Shown here: piece after piece, positions 14,317-26,584 of the stretch
Layout of the letters: every line of letters starts with the position of its first letter
How positions within the stretch are numbered: position 1 is the stretch's first letter
Assembly (NCBI GenBank): GCA_963691815.1
Contig: OY829657.1
Coordinates: 10,402,551-10,466,550 of the forward strand
From: Echiichthys vipera
Lineage: Eukaryota; Chordata; Actinopteri; Perciformes; Trachinidae
Direction of reading: 5' to 3'
DNA: 64,000 nt
The notes under the pieces: generated by a model
Databases searched by the model: none
What the model was told of the DNA's origin: nothing
What the model saw: the letters and a program-made list of their open reading frames with translations, nothing else
Program-made: the position numbers and the translations under genes

Positions 14317-14769
14317 TTGTTATTACTGCATATGATTTTGTTTCATGATAAAAGCTACACTTGGCCCACTCGTCCCAGTCCCATTGCTCAGCCACATCAG
14401 CACACAGCATATCAAATTGCATCCAAAAGTCTGCATATCTGAGTCAGGCTGTTATGATATATAAAAAATGTGGACACTTGCGATGGAAAACATTCAGAAA
14501 CCATGACTTCATGGCACAATTTGATTTCTCTTTGCTGAGAGAGAACAAAGAATTTCCACAAGTTTTCTCAAATTCAACCACAATCCCCTGGATGCCTGCT
14601 CAACTCCAGCGTGGCCCCTCTTGTGTCCCCTCTTTCCAACACTGTCGCCACTGTCTCCTCTGTTACTCTCTGTTTTTTTCACTCCGTCGCTCATACCTCT
14701 GCTTTGTTTAAAGTCTAAGCTACCAAGGCCGGCTGTCTGAATCCTGAGGCTGTTGTATTGATCGACTAA

Positions 14770-14817
14770 CAAAGAGAGAGAGAGAGAAAGAAAGAGAGAG
14801 AGAGAGAGAAAGAGAGC
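14770..14817. repeat. (GA)n purine tract
   Basis: AGAG units with AAAG interruptions. Confidence 0.9.
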
Positions 14818-15263
14818 CAGGGCAGGCAAAGAAGACGCCTCGGGAGCTTGTCCAAACTGGAGGGTCTATTTCTATCTCTCTCAATGCGTCATTATTGGAC
14901 AGAAGACACACTGGACACACGGGATGAGATGCATATGGCGAGCAGAGGAGAGGAGAACAGGTGTAGGAGGGAGGCCGAACGGCGAAGGTCAGGCTCGAGA
15001 GGTCACCGTTGATTTGTTGCTGCAAACGAAGCGATTGAGATGGAGACGGGGCATTTAGTCTGTATTCTGAGAATCATGTCTGATTGTTTTTTGGCTAATG
15101 CATGAGGCCGCTACATCGCTATTGTTTTCGGGTATGTGTGCAATCAAGTGTCCAAATGATGACAGGTGTGTCCCAGCCCAAAAAAGAGAACAAGACGGAC
15201 TCAGTGGAAGCCTATTGAGATTCAAGTCCTGACATGTCGCTCCTCTGTCTCCCTTCTCTAAAC

Positions 15264-15268
<5 letters not shown>

Positions 15269-15331
<63 letters not shown>
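15269..15331. repeat. (CA)n microsatellite
   Basis: About 31 uninterrupted units. Confidence 0.97.
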
Positions 15332-15333
<2 letters not shown>

Positions 15334-18177
15334 ACATGGTTGATATCATCTGCATTTAAAGCCAGCACATTCCACGAGACCATTCCTCTGAAAGAAAAGG
15401 GAGTGGATGCACACAGGCTGGGGCTTTTAGGGCTTTCCCTGGAAGTCAAACCACAAACACACAGAAACAACACTGATGCTGTATTTCCAGGAAATGAGCT
15501 GGGCGGGTCTGGAATAGATTTAATGTATTCTGATTAAAATTTTGTGTGTCAAATTGGATCTGGTGTGTATAAAATCTTGTTTTTTACTCACACCGCATTA
15601 TTTAAGAACAGAAAACCACCTTAAAAAAAGACTGAATCGCTAATTAGCTTCACTGCATATTCAGTCTAACATTGTGTTCACAGCAGGTGATTTCTTGTTA
15701 GGAGGAGAGGATGTTGGGTTTTTGTTGCCCTAACCAATCAGTAGCGACCACCAATGACATTTTGACACGGTGGCAGGGACCAGTTCCTTTGATGTTTTTC
15801 AAATTTATTGAAGAAACTGTAGGTTTTGTTGACTAAGACCAACGTCTACAGCTGCGTCGATTGCATCCTCGCTGAATTTGGATGGTTTCTTTTTTGCTAT
15901 TTTGTTATTTTGGCATAAATACCGTACCCTTTTGTCCTCATTCTGGCAAAAATGCTCGTCCCAACTCTCTTAGCTCAAGACGACGTCATTAAACTCCTTT
16001 TTATCGTCCGACCAACAATCCAAAAACCCAACGATATAGTTCATACTTATATGAAACAGATATATGCAGCAAATCATCGCATTTAAGAAGAAATAAAAAG
16101 TAAATACCTTAACAAATCCTCTTGTCTTGAATTAATTTATATCCGCTCAGAAGTGGTTCTTGATACCAAATGCTAGCCCAGACCCCATCAGAAGTGTGGA
16201 ATCCAGTGAACTTTCCCTGGTGATGGATTGTTGGCATCAGGCGGGGATTTATTAAAACCAGGCCATGAAACACAGACATCCTGCCACTAACGCTAAATCT
16301 CATTTTCTTTATCTGTGTTTGAATTTGATTTGTTTATCTCTGTTCTACCAAATGTGATGCACTTTGCTGGCTCTGTGCAAACGTGTGTTTGAACTTGCAC
16401 TTTTTCATTTAGCCTTACATCTGCGGCGATATTTTTCGTCTTTTACTCTTAAGCGGTTACGGCCCATTTTTAGAGGTGGGAAAGGGCTGTGTTGTTGTGT
16501 GGATCTGGTTTCAACAAACATCTGTGAACTATTAATAAATTATGGTTGCTTAATACAATGAGAAACTGTTGGCCTCACTGTGTTTGTATGTCTGACGGCG
16601 TAAATCACACTTTGAGCCGTAACCTTATATTAAAACAAGGCTTCTAAACATTTTCACACTTCCTTTAGACAAAACAATCTCTTGTGTAACGCCACAAACC
16701 CCCTCCAGTTATTCTTGTGCTCCTGGTGCTTCCCTGTCCTATAAAGCAAGCTTCCAAAAACACTCTTAACTTGCATGAAACCTTATCTAAAAATGGTAAC
16801 CCAAGCATGTGTAATTGTAGACCAAACCCTCATTAATCATTCTCCTATTTTTAACCTTTCAACAACACTAAAACTAAAAACGAACCGTTCATCAGTGTGC
16901 GGTGCACTCCTCAGAATGTTGCTCGAGGGTTCTGGTTTGAAATTTTAACAAAACAAACTCCTTGAAGGAAGAACACATTGCAATCAGGCAGAGGCACACC
17001 TACAGGAAGAGGCAAGAATAAGAGATGAGCTGGAAGAAGGGGAGCGACAGAAAGGGAAAGATTTAAACAGAAAAGGAAGAGGGGTTAAAGAGAGAAGGTG
17101 GAGGTTGAAGAGGTGGTGATTTGTGTCCCACAGGAAACTGGCAAAGGGCTAATTTACCCCGGGCTCTGAGGAGACGTAACCGGCCCAGGAGCTGTGTGTT
17201 TCCTCTTGATAACGCTCAACAAGCTCACATGTACTAAATATGGCTTTTTTGAGGGCTGAAACTGGTCGTTTTTGGGTTGAGAAGGTGCCGATGTTTATTT
17301 CATTATCCTATACGTTCCATCATTGTTCCATCAAATGGTGAAGAATAACAAGTATTGGTTCTTCCTTGGATGATTGTCCTCTTGGCAGGGTGGAAAAGCT
17401 TCACAAATCTCATTCTTGCTTATTCTCGGAGCATGTAAACACACAGATGTGCACAGGAGATTGTACAGATGGCAATAAAAGAAGAATAAAGAGTTAGAAT
17501 GCCCTCTAAACGAAATGTGAGCGATCGATAGCATGCTGTTTGTTTCTTTTTTTTTTCATTTTGCTTTCTTTACTTTTTTAGTCAGCCAGACAGCTAGTAC
17601 ACTACATCCTGCCCTTACAACCTCAATTTTGAATTGAGTTATAGCAATCGGGATAATAAAAAAAAGCGGAGCGAGAAAACGAGAGATAAAAGACAAAACT
17701 GTCCTTGTTCAGTCTGAATCCCACAGTGGTCGCGATAATAGCTTCATCGCACCTCTCCATACCAAACACTCGCTTTTCTCTTTTTTATCAGCCTACTCTA
17801 AACACCACCGATCTGATAGCATTAATCTCTCCGATTAGTTGACGTGTTTGACACCTGATAAATGCAGTTTTGAGTGTTTTTGTGAGGGTGTTAGAGCTGT
17901 ATTCTTCCATTTCATATCAAAAAAAGGCAAACGGTGGAAATTCGCTGGGAAAAATGTATCACACGTAGTCTGCAAGAGTGCCCCTTCAAGGCTCTGCTCA
18001 CAGACCGCAAATTCCCGCACTCAACCAGAGGATGATGTGCTAAAATGTCGACAGTGAGAGATTGAGCGATGGGTATTAGCTTTGAAGTCAATTTGACAAG
18101 TGCACGTATGCCTCAACTATAAGCAGTATCACCTGTGAAGAAGGGAAAAAATGCACTGTCGCCTCAAAGGCAGAGCG

Positions 18178-18178
18178 C

Positions 18179-18204
<26 letters not shown>
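18178..18204. repeat. (GT)n microsatellite
   Basis: About 12 units, followed by GAGAGAGA. Confidence 0.93.
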
Positions 18205-18210
<6 letters not shown>

Positions 18211-18594
18211 ATGTGTGTTAAAGGGAGTGGACTTGCTGGCGAGTGAGTAAATTTGGTGTGTGGGTTGAAACATCATTACCTAGGGATCTGAGTACACGGC
18301 CAGACATCATTAGGCTTTAAGGCGAGAAAGTCTCCACGGCACCAGCTCTGCAGTCCGCCTGACCCAGCAGACACGACAGGCAGGCATGCCGTTTAAGATC
18401 ATTTATTTGGGTTTGCGTGTGTTTGTGTAACTGTGTGTGTTTGCGTGCATGTTATTTATTTATTTTCCCTGGTAATATGCCTGAGCCTTCATTATAGCTG
18501 GAGCCATAACTTTGATAAATCACTTGGGCTCAGGGCCCTCACTGCTTTCACAGTATTAGAAAACTAATTGAAATTCTCTTCCGCCCCCTCGTAG

Positions 18595-18850
18595 CTCTCT
18601 CTCTCTCTCTCTGTCTCTCTCTCCCTCTCTCTCCCTCTCTCTCTCCCCCTTTCTCTCTCTCTCTCTCTCTGTCTCTCTCTCCCTCTCTCTCTCTGTGTTT
18701 CTCTCTCTGTCTCTCTCTCCCTCTCTGTCTCTCTGTCTCTCTCTGTCTGCCCCCCCCCTCTCTCTCTGTTTCTGTCTCTCTCTCTCTCTCTCTCTCTCCC
18801 CCCTTTTTTTCTCTCCTTCTGTTTTTCACCCTCTCCCCCGTTCTCCTGTC
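18595..18850. repeat. Long polypyrimidine (CT)n-rich tract
   Basis: About 250 bases of almost pure C/T, mainly CTCT with CCCTCTCT, CTGT and C-runs. It produces spurious Arg/Glu-rich frames on the minus strand. Confidence 0.95.
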
Positions 18851-19147
18851 TGTGTTGCAAGGGCCAAACAGTACTGTGTTTTTTCAGTAGAAAAGAAGCC
18901 AAGAGGGGGAAAATGTCATCAGTGATTTAATAGGCGTAGTCTTACTCAGAAACACACAGTGGGCTCACACACCCACAATCACACGCAGAAACACACTCTG
19001 CACTCTAGGGAGTGTTAGGAATCCTGATAATGTCATCATAGGAATCTCCATAATGTACCCCGGTCTTCTGCAGGCTCCAGTTGGACTGTGTTTCTGCCCT
19101 CCTCTGCTTTTGATTAGATCAGGGATGAGATTTTAGGTTTAGGTTGA

Positions 19148-19602
19148 TGGGATTTAGAGTTCGGATACTTGTTTCTATGGTCGTGATCCCCCCGCTGCCC
19201 CGGGATTGAGGGTCTGTTTGGGTCGTAGCCTGGGATCTCCCAGCTGCCACTGGATTTAGGGTTAAGTCGTTTCATTGTCCATGATCCCCCTGCTGCTACT
19301 ACATTTTTTTTTTTTCATTTGCAGGGATCTCTTCGTGCTGCAGCTAAATTCAGGGTGTGGTTGTTTTGTTGCGCAGCATCTCCCTGATGAAATTTGTTTT
19401 GGGGTTGGTTCTTTTTTTGATTGTCCATGATCTGCTTGCCACTGCTGGATTTAGTGTGTGGTTGTACTATTGTGTACTCTCAGCTGTTGCTACATTTAGG
19501 ATTTAGTTGTTTTGTTGTCCAGGATCTCCCTGTTGCCACTGATTTTGGAGGGGTTTAGCCACTTCTTTTTAATATCTAGACACTGCTGCTGTTTGTGTGA
19601 CA
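19148..19602. repeat. Degenerate minisatellite, ~49-bp unit
   Basis: Recurring blocks GGATTTAGGGTT, TTTTGTTGTCCA, GATCTCCCTG and CTGCCACTG repeat about nine times, for example from 19251, 19459 and 19494. Units vary from about 45 to 55 bp and are strongly diverged. Confidence 0.75.
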
Positions 19603-20095
19603 CTTGGGGCTTTGTATCCACCCAGCATCCCTCCTCCCCCACTGGGTGATCTTTGTAGTGTGAAGCCAAAGATTTAGCGATGCAAGCAGAGAGTCTGTGT
19701 GTGTATGTGAGGTGGCTTGCGTGGACCGGGCCTTTTTCGTGGAGTCCTGTCAGCACACAAAATTCTCTCTGCAAACATTCCTCTGACGTGATGCAAGCCC
19801 AGGAGAGAAGGGCAGCGTGTGTGCCCGTGTGTATTTTCGACCGGCGGCGTGTCTGTTGCCCAGACAAATCCATACCATCGCTGCCAGACACACTGCAGGC
19901 ACGTAGCCACACATAAACACATTAACACACATAGCTTGTGTGTGTGTGTGTGTGTATGTGTGTGTGGCTAATGAGGATGTGTTGATTGATTAGACTGCAG
20001 TAATTAGCTGGAGTGTGAAGTCCTGGAAAGGTCTCCACTCTGGTGGGAGTGTCCCCTCTGGAGAGACATTGAACTGTGCTATGCACCATTACGTT

Positions 20096-20099
<4 letters not shown>

Positions 20100-20135
<36 letters not shown>
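20100..20135. repeat. (CA)n microsatellite
   Basis: About 17 units; a (GT)n run with one interruption also lies at 19937-19966. Confidence 0.95.
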
Positions 20136-20137
<2 letters not shown>

Positions 20138-20866
20138 CACAGAAACAGTCCCATCCATATCTCAGATGCGGGATGAGTCATCTCTCGCAGGCAGACCTAA
20201 TGCTTGGTGCGGGAGGAAGGATGTGTATGTGTTTCAGCGTCTGAGACATAAGGATGTTTGCAGTGTGGAGATGTGTGTGTTGCAGAGTGAGATGTGCTTG
20301 TGCCAGCAGTTTCTTTTCCTGCACTGCGTGGCCCCGAACACTGACCCGATCCTCTGCCAGACAAATCAACCCCCTCCCTCACCTCCTCCGACCCCCTCAC
20401 TTGTACTTTGACTTCCTATCAGGTGACCAGATTTCCTTTGTGCGTCACAGAGCTGCTTCAAGTTAATGCATATAATGTGGCATTAAGCATGGCAACCTCA
20501 GTCTGTAGCCTTCATCCTGCTGAGTTTTGTGCATGCAGACTGAACTGCGGCAGTAAAGCATTGTAAACAGTGCCACCACATGGACAACTGGGGAATTGCG
20601 CATGATGCAGTGTTTTTGAAAGTTACCGCTGCTCTTTTTAGCTTCTAACTCCTCTCATCTGTTTCAATTGATCCGAACAATTGAGAAATGACTCATTCAC
20701 AAAGGAAAACAAAAAGTGAAAACACAGTAAAATTAACAAACATAGGTTTGTTCTATAGGTTGTGTTGCTGCTGGTTTTTATTTCTGTTTTCTGCAATTTC
20801 TTTACGCAAGTTAGGCAATATTTTGTTAACGTAAATCTTTCTTCTCCCCCCCCCTCCCTCCAACAG

Positions 20867-21089
20867 GAAATTCTACTACATCACTCTGCTAAGGGATCCA
20901 GTGTCTCGATACCTCAGCGAGTGGCGGCACGTGCAGCGGGGAGCCACGTGGAAAACCTCCCTGCACATGTGCGATGGACGGACCCCCACGCCTGAGGAGC
21001 TGCCCTCCTGCTACGAGGGCTCTGACTGGTCGGGGTGCACCCTGCAACAGTTCATGGACTGTCCCTACAACCTGGCCAACAACAGACAG
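20867..21089 (+). CDS. hs6st1: hs6st1 exon A (3'-phosphate-binding region)
   Basis: The acceptor is a C-rich tract ending CCAACAG and the donor is CAG/GTACAG. One leading base completes a split codon, then 74 codons follow from KFYYITLLRDPVSRY to NLANNRQ. The RDPVSRYLSEW motif carries the Arg/Ser that contact the 3'-phosphate of PAP in this family. Confidence 0.95.
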
Positions 21090-21504
21090 GTACAGAGAAA
21101 ATGCGTTCAACATGATGAAGTCTGATACAACCACTACAGTAGGTTTGGTGCCTAACAATAAAAACTACACTTTATAAGCTTTAAAAGATGGGGTGTAATG
21201 CAGGGTTGTCACACTCCTCTGAACTGAAGCCAGCGTGAAAGAATGCTGCAGAGAGGGAAGGTCCCCGCAAATCAGTCAGTCAGCTTTGCATTTGGGCTTC
21301 TTTTGGTCATTTGTGCAAAAACTAAAAAAAAAAAGAGCAGCTGGTTTCAGTCATGATGCTGCTGTTCATCACCTACCTGGCTAACCTGCATCTCTGCACC
21401 TCATCCAACTTGTTTTTCTTAACCAGAATGATTACCAGCCAGCATTATACATCCAAATCCATTCTTTTATAAATATATGAAAAGTATAAGTTAAGTTGCA
21501 CACA

Positions 21505-21583
<79 letters not shown>

Positions 21584-24500
21584 CTCTCGCTCTCTCCCTC
21601 TCTCCCTCTCTCTCTCGCTCTCTCCCTCTCTCTCTCTCTCGCTCTTTCACATACACAGTCAGGAGTTTGCCTGCCGGCCATAAATGCCTCAACTTCACAC
21701 CTTCTCTTCTGATGGCTCTCTCAGTCGGCCCACCTAAACGTGTTGGCTAGCTTATCTCACCTGAGCCTGGGGCTAGTATTACTCAGGATCCCATGACCCA
21801 TAAATGTGACACACACACACACACACTTGAGCCATCCCAGTGTATTCCTGTGAATCCAAATCAGTATGCAGTCCCAGCTCCTGTTCTGAAAACACAACCG
21901 CTCAAGGATGTACTCAGTGATGAAGTGATGTCTCTTTTCTGGAACAAATTCATCAGAATCCAAACTGCTTTAGTTTATTTAGTACAATGTGTGATGAAGC
22001 AATTCAAAAGGAAAGTCAAAGGGTAGTTAGATAAATAATGATTTATTCATAAATTGTATAAACAAAAGGACAAGCATCCATAATAACTTCCTAAAACTCA
22101 AAGTGAAATCTAAAACATTTACTTATGAATTATATTATCTGTCAACAGTGGAATAAAACAAAACAAATAAAAAACCCATTAAATATTTTTTATTTTGATA
22201 TTTAGTTGGCTGTAGAGCTTCAATGATTAGTCAATTAATCACTTAGTTTATTGAAAGAAAATTAAATATGATTCACTTTTTAGAAATGATCAATTGTTTT
22301 AGTCATATTAAAAGCACAAATGCCAAACATGTTATGGTTCCAGCTTCTCAAATGTGACCTTTTTTTATTTTCTTTGTCATTTATGAGAGCTGATCCAAAA
22401 TCTAAAGGTTTTGTACTGTTCAGACAAAACAAGCTGACTGGTGACATCACCAGACGTCTGAGAAATGTCACCTTTTTGCTATTTTTTTCCATTTCATAGA
22501 CAAAATGATTAATTGCGTTAAAATAATTAGTTGCAGGGTTAGTCTTCGATTTCATTCACACTCCATTCACTGATCTCCATAACCTCCTTCACTTCCTGTT
22601 CCTTTGTCTAAAGGTTCGTATGTTAGCGGACCTGAGCCTCGTCGGCTGCTACAACATGTCCACGGTTCCAGAGAAGAAGAGGGCCCAGCTTCTACTGGAG
22701 TCCGCCAAGAAGAACCTACGGGACATGGCCTTCTTTGGTCTGACAGAGTACCAGAGGAAAACCCAGTTCCTGTTTGAACGAACCTTCAGGTTGCGCTTCA
22801 TCAGGCCTTTCATGCAGTACAACAGCACCCGCGCTGCAGGGGTGGACTTGGACAATGCAACGGTTAGTGCTGCCGCTCAGTCGTGTAGATCTTGTAGCAA
22901 ACATTCAGCAGAAACAAATTAGATAGTGCATAATAGAAAGTCAGTGGAGAAAAGTAAGCACACATACTCAAATATTGTGTTCAAGTATCTAATTACAACG
23001 CACTGTTAAAGATTAAACCTAGGGCTCTCAACCTCTTTGGAAAGAAAGTTCAGGAACAAGTTTTGTTTTAGTACTTGTTCCAATACTATGTTATGATGAT
23101 GACCAACATCTGTCTTAGCTGTAGCACATTCACTTACAGGCAGCAAAATAAAACAAACATTTGGAAAAGAAGTGGGAAATAATCTGAGAAAACAGAACGA
23201 GAAAAAGAGAGAAACAGCGAGGAAACACAGTGGTTTTATATATGGCTGTGAAATAGGTGGGATGACTGTCGCTGTTTTAAACAAAAAAAAAAAAGAAAAC
23301 AGCAGCTTCTAACGCGTTCCCACCTCTTTGATTGGTCCAGTGTGGGAGTTCTTAGGCTCAATTACCAGCAAAGAAGCATCCTCCAGTACCCAGCAAACTG
23401 GGGATTAATACATCAAAACCAGTCGGGAGGATGGAAAAATAAAAAATGCCCTTCTGACAGACGCCGTGGAAAGGTGGAAATGACGGTTGTTATTTCGGAA
23501 AGGAGAAAATATCACACGGGGACACTGTGACAGGTGGGGGAGGCTGCGTGTGGTGTTTTAAGTGAAATTTTTGTTATCGAAAGTAGTTTTCAAATTAAAT
23601 ACCTTAAAAGGCGCTGCGTGACATTGTGACAGTATTTAATTATTTCAAAAAAAGACAAATAATTATCAGCAGGTGATCAAAAGAATATTTACTTTGCACT
23701 CTCCTGCAAAGCTGCTGAAAGCCCATTTATAGCCTCGTGGCGTCAAGATCCCAGTGAGTCACTTTTGATCCAAATTGGTTTTCTAAATTATGTGACGGCT
23801 GTTCTCTGATACATAAAGTCTTTGTGACGACTTGATCTCAGCGTTTGCTTAACTGGCTTTGTGCCGGTGTCCCCCCGCTCTGCCGAGCAAACATCTCTGA
23901 TTTTCTAACGCTGATGCAGCACGTCGCTTCCCTCTGTTGTCACGCACGTTGCTCACAAATGATACCCAGCACTCCGTCAGAGATTTCAAAGGGATTCTCT
24001 TAATTAAAGACATCTCCCCCTACTTGTTGTATCACACACAGCAGATGATACGCCCCAATAAAGCTAGCTGCATTGCACAACCAAACATCAAACATATTTC
24101 TGTTATCTCGCGCCACATATTGCCAACACACTTTTTTTCCTCTGTACCGTCCCTCATGTTAGAAATCCTTTAACGTTTTCCTACAAATGTCATGAAATAG
24201 AGCGTTTTTCTGGTGGTAGTACTTTCTAAGGCCAGTTCATGCTTTTACTCCAAGTCCTAAAAGTATGACCAAAAATGTGACTTTGGATAGGTCCCCTACT
24301 CTGAGAGGGTTATTAAACATGGGCCCAGATTGTCTGCTGTGGAGACAGACACTCTGGAGTCAGTCTGTCTCCATTCCATTTATTTATTTAATCCACACAA
24401 ACATTAGATTCACGCCACAATTAATTCTGCCATTCATTTCTAATACTTTACTTTCACAAATCCTCCAATTCTTTGGTCAAAAACTGCTATGACTTAACTT

Positions 24501-24934
24501 CTGGTCTTTTCTCTATGTTCTTTCATGACTCTTTTCTCCCCGTCTTTCATCCCTCCTTCGCCAGTCTGAGCTAACTTAAACATTTCCTCTGCTCCCCTCC
24601 TCGTCAGATCCAGCGTATAGAGGAGCTGAACGAGCTGGACATGGAGCTTTACGACTACGCCAGAGACCTGTTCCAGCAGCGCTACCAGTACACCAGGCAG
24701 CAGGAGAGGCGGCAGCAGCGCATCAAGAACCACATGCAGCAGAGCCATCAGGGCCTCGGCCTGGGCGTCGGCTTGTGGCCACCCCACGGCCGGCAGAGCT
24801 CGGCGTCCACACTGGAGGAGGGAGAAGGGGAGAGGGAGGAGCGGGAGGAGGGTGAGGAGGGAGGCAGAACGGAGGAGGCGGGCAGCAGGCTCCCCACTGA
24901 GGACTACATGAACCAGATCATCAACCGCTGGTAG
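20867..24934 (+). CDS. hs6st1: Heparan-sulfate 6-O-sulfotransferase 1, 3' three coding exons (partial gene)
   Basis: Three exons (20867-21089, 22614-22862, 24608-24934) join in one frame to give 265 residues ending in a stop. HS6ST1 transfers sulfate from PAPS to the 6-O position of glucosamine in heparan sulfate. It is a Golgi type II membrane protein. Visible family landmarks are the 3'-phosphate-binding stretch LLRDPVSRYLSEWRHVQRG, the conserved CDGRTPTPEELPSCYEG block, NLANNRQVRMLADLSLVGCY, MAFFGLTEYQRKTQ, FIRPFMQYNSTRA and the terminal TEDYMNQII. ERTF..RFIRPFMQYNSTRA and KRAQLLLESAKKNL favour HS6ST1 over HS6ST2 or HS6ST3. The catalytic 5'-PSB loop and transmembrane anchor lie upstream of the window. 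The neighbour uggt1 supports the call. Which teleost duplicate (a or b) this is cannot be told. Confidence 0.95.
21507..21647. repeat. (GTCT)n(CT)n tract in hs6st1 intron
   Basis: GTCT repeats lead into about 60 bases of pure CT, then CT with regular CG/CC changes. Confidence 0.95.
22213..22542. mobile_element. TTAGTTGCAGC-family MITE, near full length
   Basis: TAGAGCTTCAATGATTAGTC at the left and AATAATTAGTTGCAGGGTTAG at the right are diverged inverted ends. The interior includes TTCCAGCTTCTCAAATGTGA. Length is 330 bp, in an hs6st1 intron. Confidence 0.65.
22614..22862 (+). CDS. hs6st1: hs6st1 exon B
   Basis: The exon is 83 codons, phase 0 at both ends. The acceptor is TCTAAAG and the donor is AACG/GTTAGT. 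It encodes VRMLADLSLVGCYNMS through FIRPFMQYNSTRAAGVDLDN-AT. NMS and NST are potential N-glycosylation sequons, both conserved in position with vertebrate HS6ST1 as I recall it. Confidence 0.95.
22863..24607 (+). other. hs6st1 intron B-C
   Basis: This is a 1.7-kb intron. No repeat family is recognised in it. The part at about 23580-24180 is non-repetitive by eye, but no function can be assigned. Confidence 0.7.
24608..24934 (+). CDS. hs6st1: hs6st1 terminal coding exon C
   Basis: The acceptor is CCTCGTCAG and the exon has 108 codons plus a TAG stop. It starts IQRIEELNELDMELYDYA and runs through the basic, Gln/Arg-rich FQQRYQYTRQQERRQQR helix. A Gly-rich stretch and then a Glu-rich low-complexity stretch (about 24812-24880) follow, ending in TEDYMNQIINRW. 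The acidic/Gly insertion is longer than in human HS6ST1 from memory. The final TEDYM block is conserved, which fixes the frame and the stop. Confidence 0.95.
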   Translation: MQRIEELNELDMELYDYARDLFQQRYQYTRQQERRQQRIKNHMQQSHQGLGLGVGLWPPHGRQSSASTLEEGEGEREEREEGEEGGRTEEAGSRLPTEDYMNQIINRW

Positions 24935-24985
24935 CAGCAGAATGAGAACAAACACACAGACATGCATATGTAATGTGAAATACTT

Positions 24986-25008
24986 ACACACACACACACA
25001 CACACACA

Positions 25009-25068
<60 letters not shown>
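24986..25068 (+). repeat. (CA)n microsatellite in hs6st1 3' UTR
   Basis: About 41 units with one G interruption, beginning 51 bases after the hs6st1 stop codon. Confidence 0.97.
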
Positions 25069-25074
<6 letters not shown>

Positions 25075-26535
25075 GAGAGTGAGAGTGGCGCCTGCATCAA
25101 AAGACCCAAATGACTGACAAACAGACTTTACTGAAGAGTTGGGCTGCGGGAATGAGAGTCGCAGCGGTTGCTATGGAGACCTGGGCTTGGTCGATTGCAT
25201 CAGCTCACATTATTGAGGTTTGCCCAGTTGTTATTAGCACCCGCTTGCCCTTTACCCCTCCCCCTGAGTTTCTCTGTCTCTCTTGTCATTATTACTGACT
25301 GAGCGGAGGAGAGATATTTTTAAGAGTTGCTGACAACCGAGTATCTCATCCATCTCTCCATCCTCCCCTCCTCCTCCTCCTCCTCCTGTATCCCTCTCGT
25401 TCTCTGTGGCCTAATATGGAGCATGAGAATATAAAACTAAGTCTGTGAATTCCCACTAACTTTTCCAGTCTACGTCCTGGATGCTCCAATTTCAAAGGAA
25501 CTGAGAAAGGTATAAAAGAATGCAGATGGCTGAGCTGAACAACGAAAACGGTGGGAGTACATGAGAGACTGAACCTAAAAGAAAGAAAGAAAGACAGACG
25601 CAAAGAAATGTTGGACTGAGTTGTATAATTAAAGCTTTCTGCTTAAAAAAAAAAAAATCAGCCATTTCACCCATGAACACGCTTTGGTCATGAAATAATG
25701 ACTCGTTCTCATTTTAGGATGATTTAATTTGTATTTTCCTTTTTGCTTTTGCTTTTTTTTTTAAAAAAAGCAGAATTGTAATAACACTGAGACCAATGTT
25801 GCTGCCTAAAGAAAAGTGATTCCTTTATTTCTTTATTTTTATTGGTTTTATAAGTCAAAGCTAATGGATCGGATTGATGTACAATGGACCATAGCCATTA
25901 CTGAAGCCCTGCATCCTGGGGGGGGGAGTGGCCTGCTTCTCTGTTAAAGGTTTCCAAAGTTTCTGTTGCTTAACAAGTTCATTATTTCTCCTTTTCTCGC
26001 CTTTTTTTTGGGTCTCAGCCCTGCAGAGAATGACAGCCAATTATAGAGTCGGATCTCACATAGGTGCGAAGAAATCAAAGGCATGGAGAGGAGTGAGTCT
26101 GCTGCAGGTTGTTGCCAGGAACCGTGCTGTGTGAGCAGCAAGCACTTTGGAAACCTTAACTCAGACAAATGCTCGAAATGGCAGTTGTGGAACTACTGGT
26201 CGCCATGGCAATGTGAGCCCTTAATGTAGTGGGTGGCATTTTCAATTTCTGGTCTTTTTCTTTCCCTTGACCGAGAGCTGTGTTGTTAATGCGGCGGTCT
26301 CAAACAAGCCTCCTTCCCACCTACTGAAAGGACACACAGCGCCAGTGACCTGTAGTTCATTAGTGTGACCAGTATTTTACCCTTAAGAGCGCACGGGGCG
26401 AGGTAGCAGTGCCTCTACGTACTGGGATCATAAGTCAACACGATTATTGCCAGATATTATGTCTGCATTATACTACAGTAATTTCTCTGACTACTTGTGT
26501 GTCTGTGTGGATGAGTGTGTTTCTGTGTGTATGTG

Positions 26536-26543
26536 TGTAAATA
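26536..26543 (+). promoter_or_regulatory. Pumilio-type element UGUAAAUA, copy 1
   Basis: TGTAAATA fits the Pumilio response element UGUANAUA exactly. It lies 1.6 kb after the hs6st1 stop on the sense strand. It would matter only if the 3' UTR reaches this far. Confidence 0.45.
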
Positions 26544-26584
26544 GTATGTACAGTATGCCTTTGATTGGCGTATGTGTATGCCTT

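Larger units (their letters stand above)
21090..22613 (+). other. hs6st1 intron A-B
   Basis: The intron holds a (CTGT)n(CT)n tract at 21507-21647 and a MITE copy at 22213-22542. The rest shows nothing I recognise. Confidence 0.8.

Noticed and set aside
18548..18902. Arg/Glu-rich minus-strand frames (also 21432-21698)
   Set aside because: Translations of (CT)n tracts; no non-repeat homology.
24494..25069. 191-codon minus-strand frame over hs6st1 exon C
   Set aside because: Antisense of the coding exon continuing into the CA repeat.
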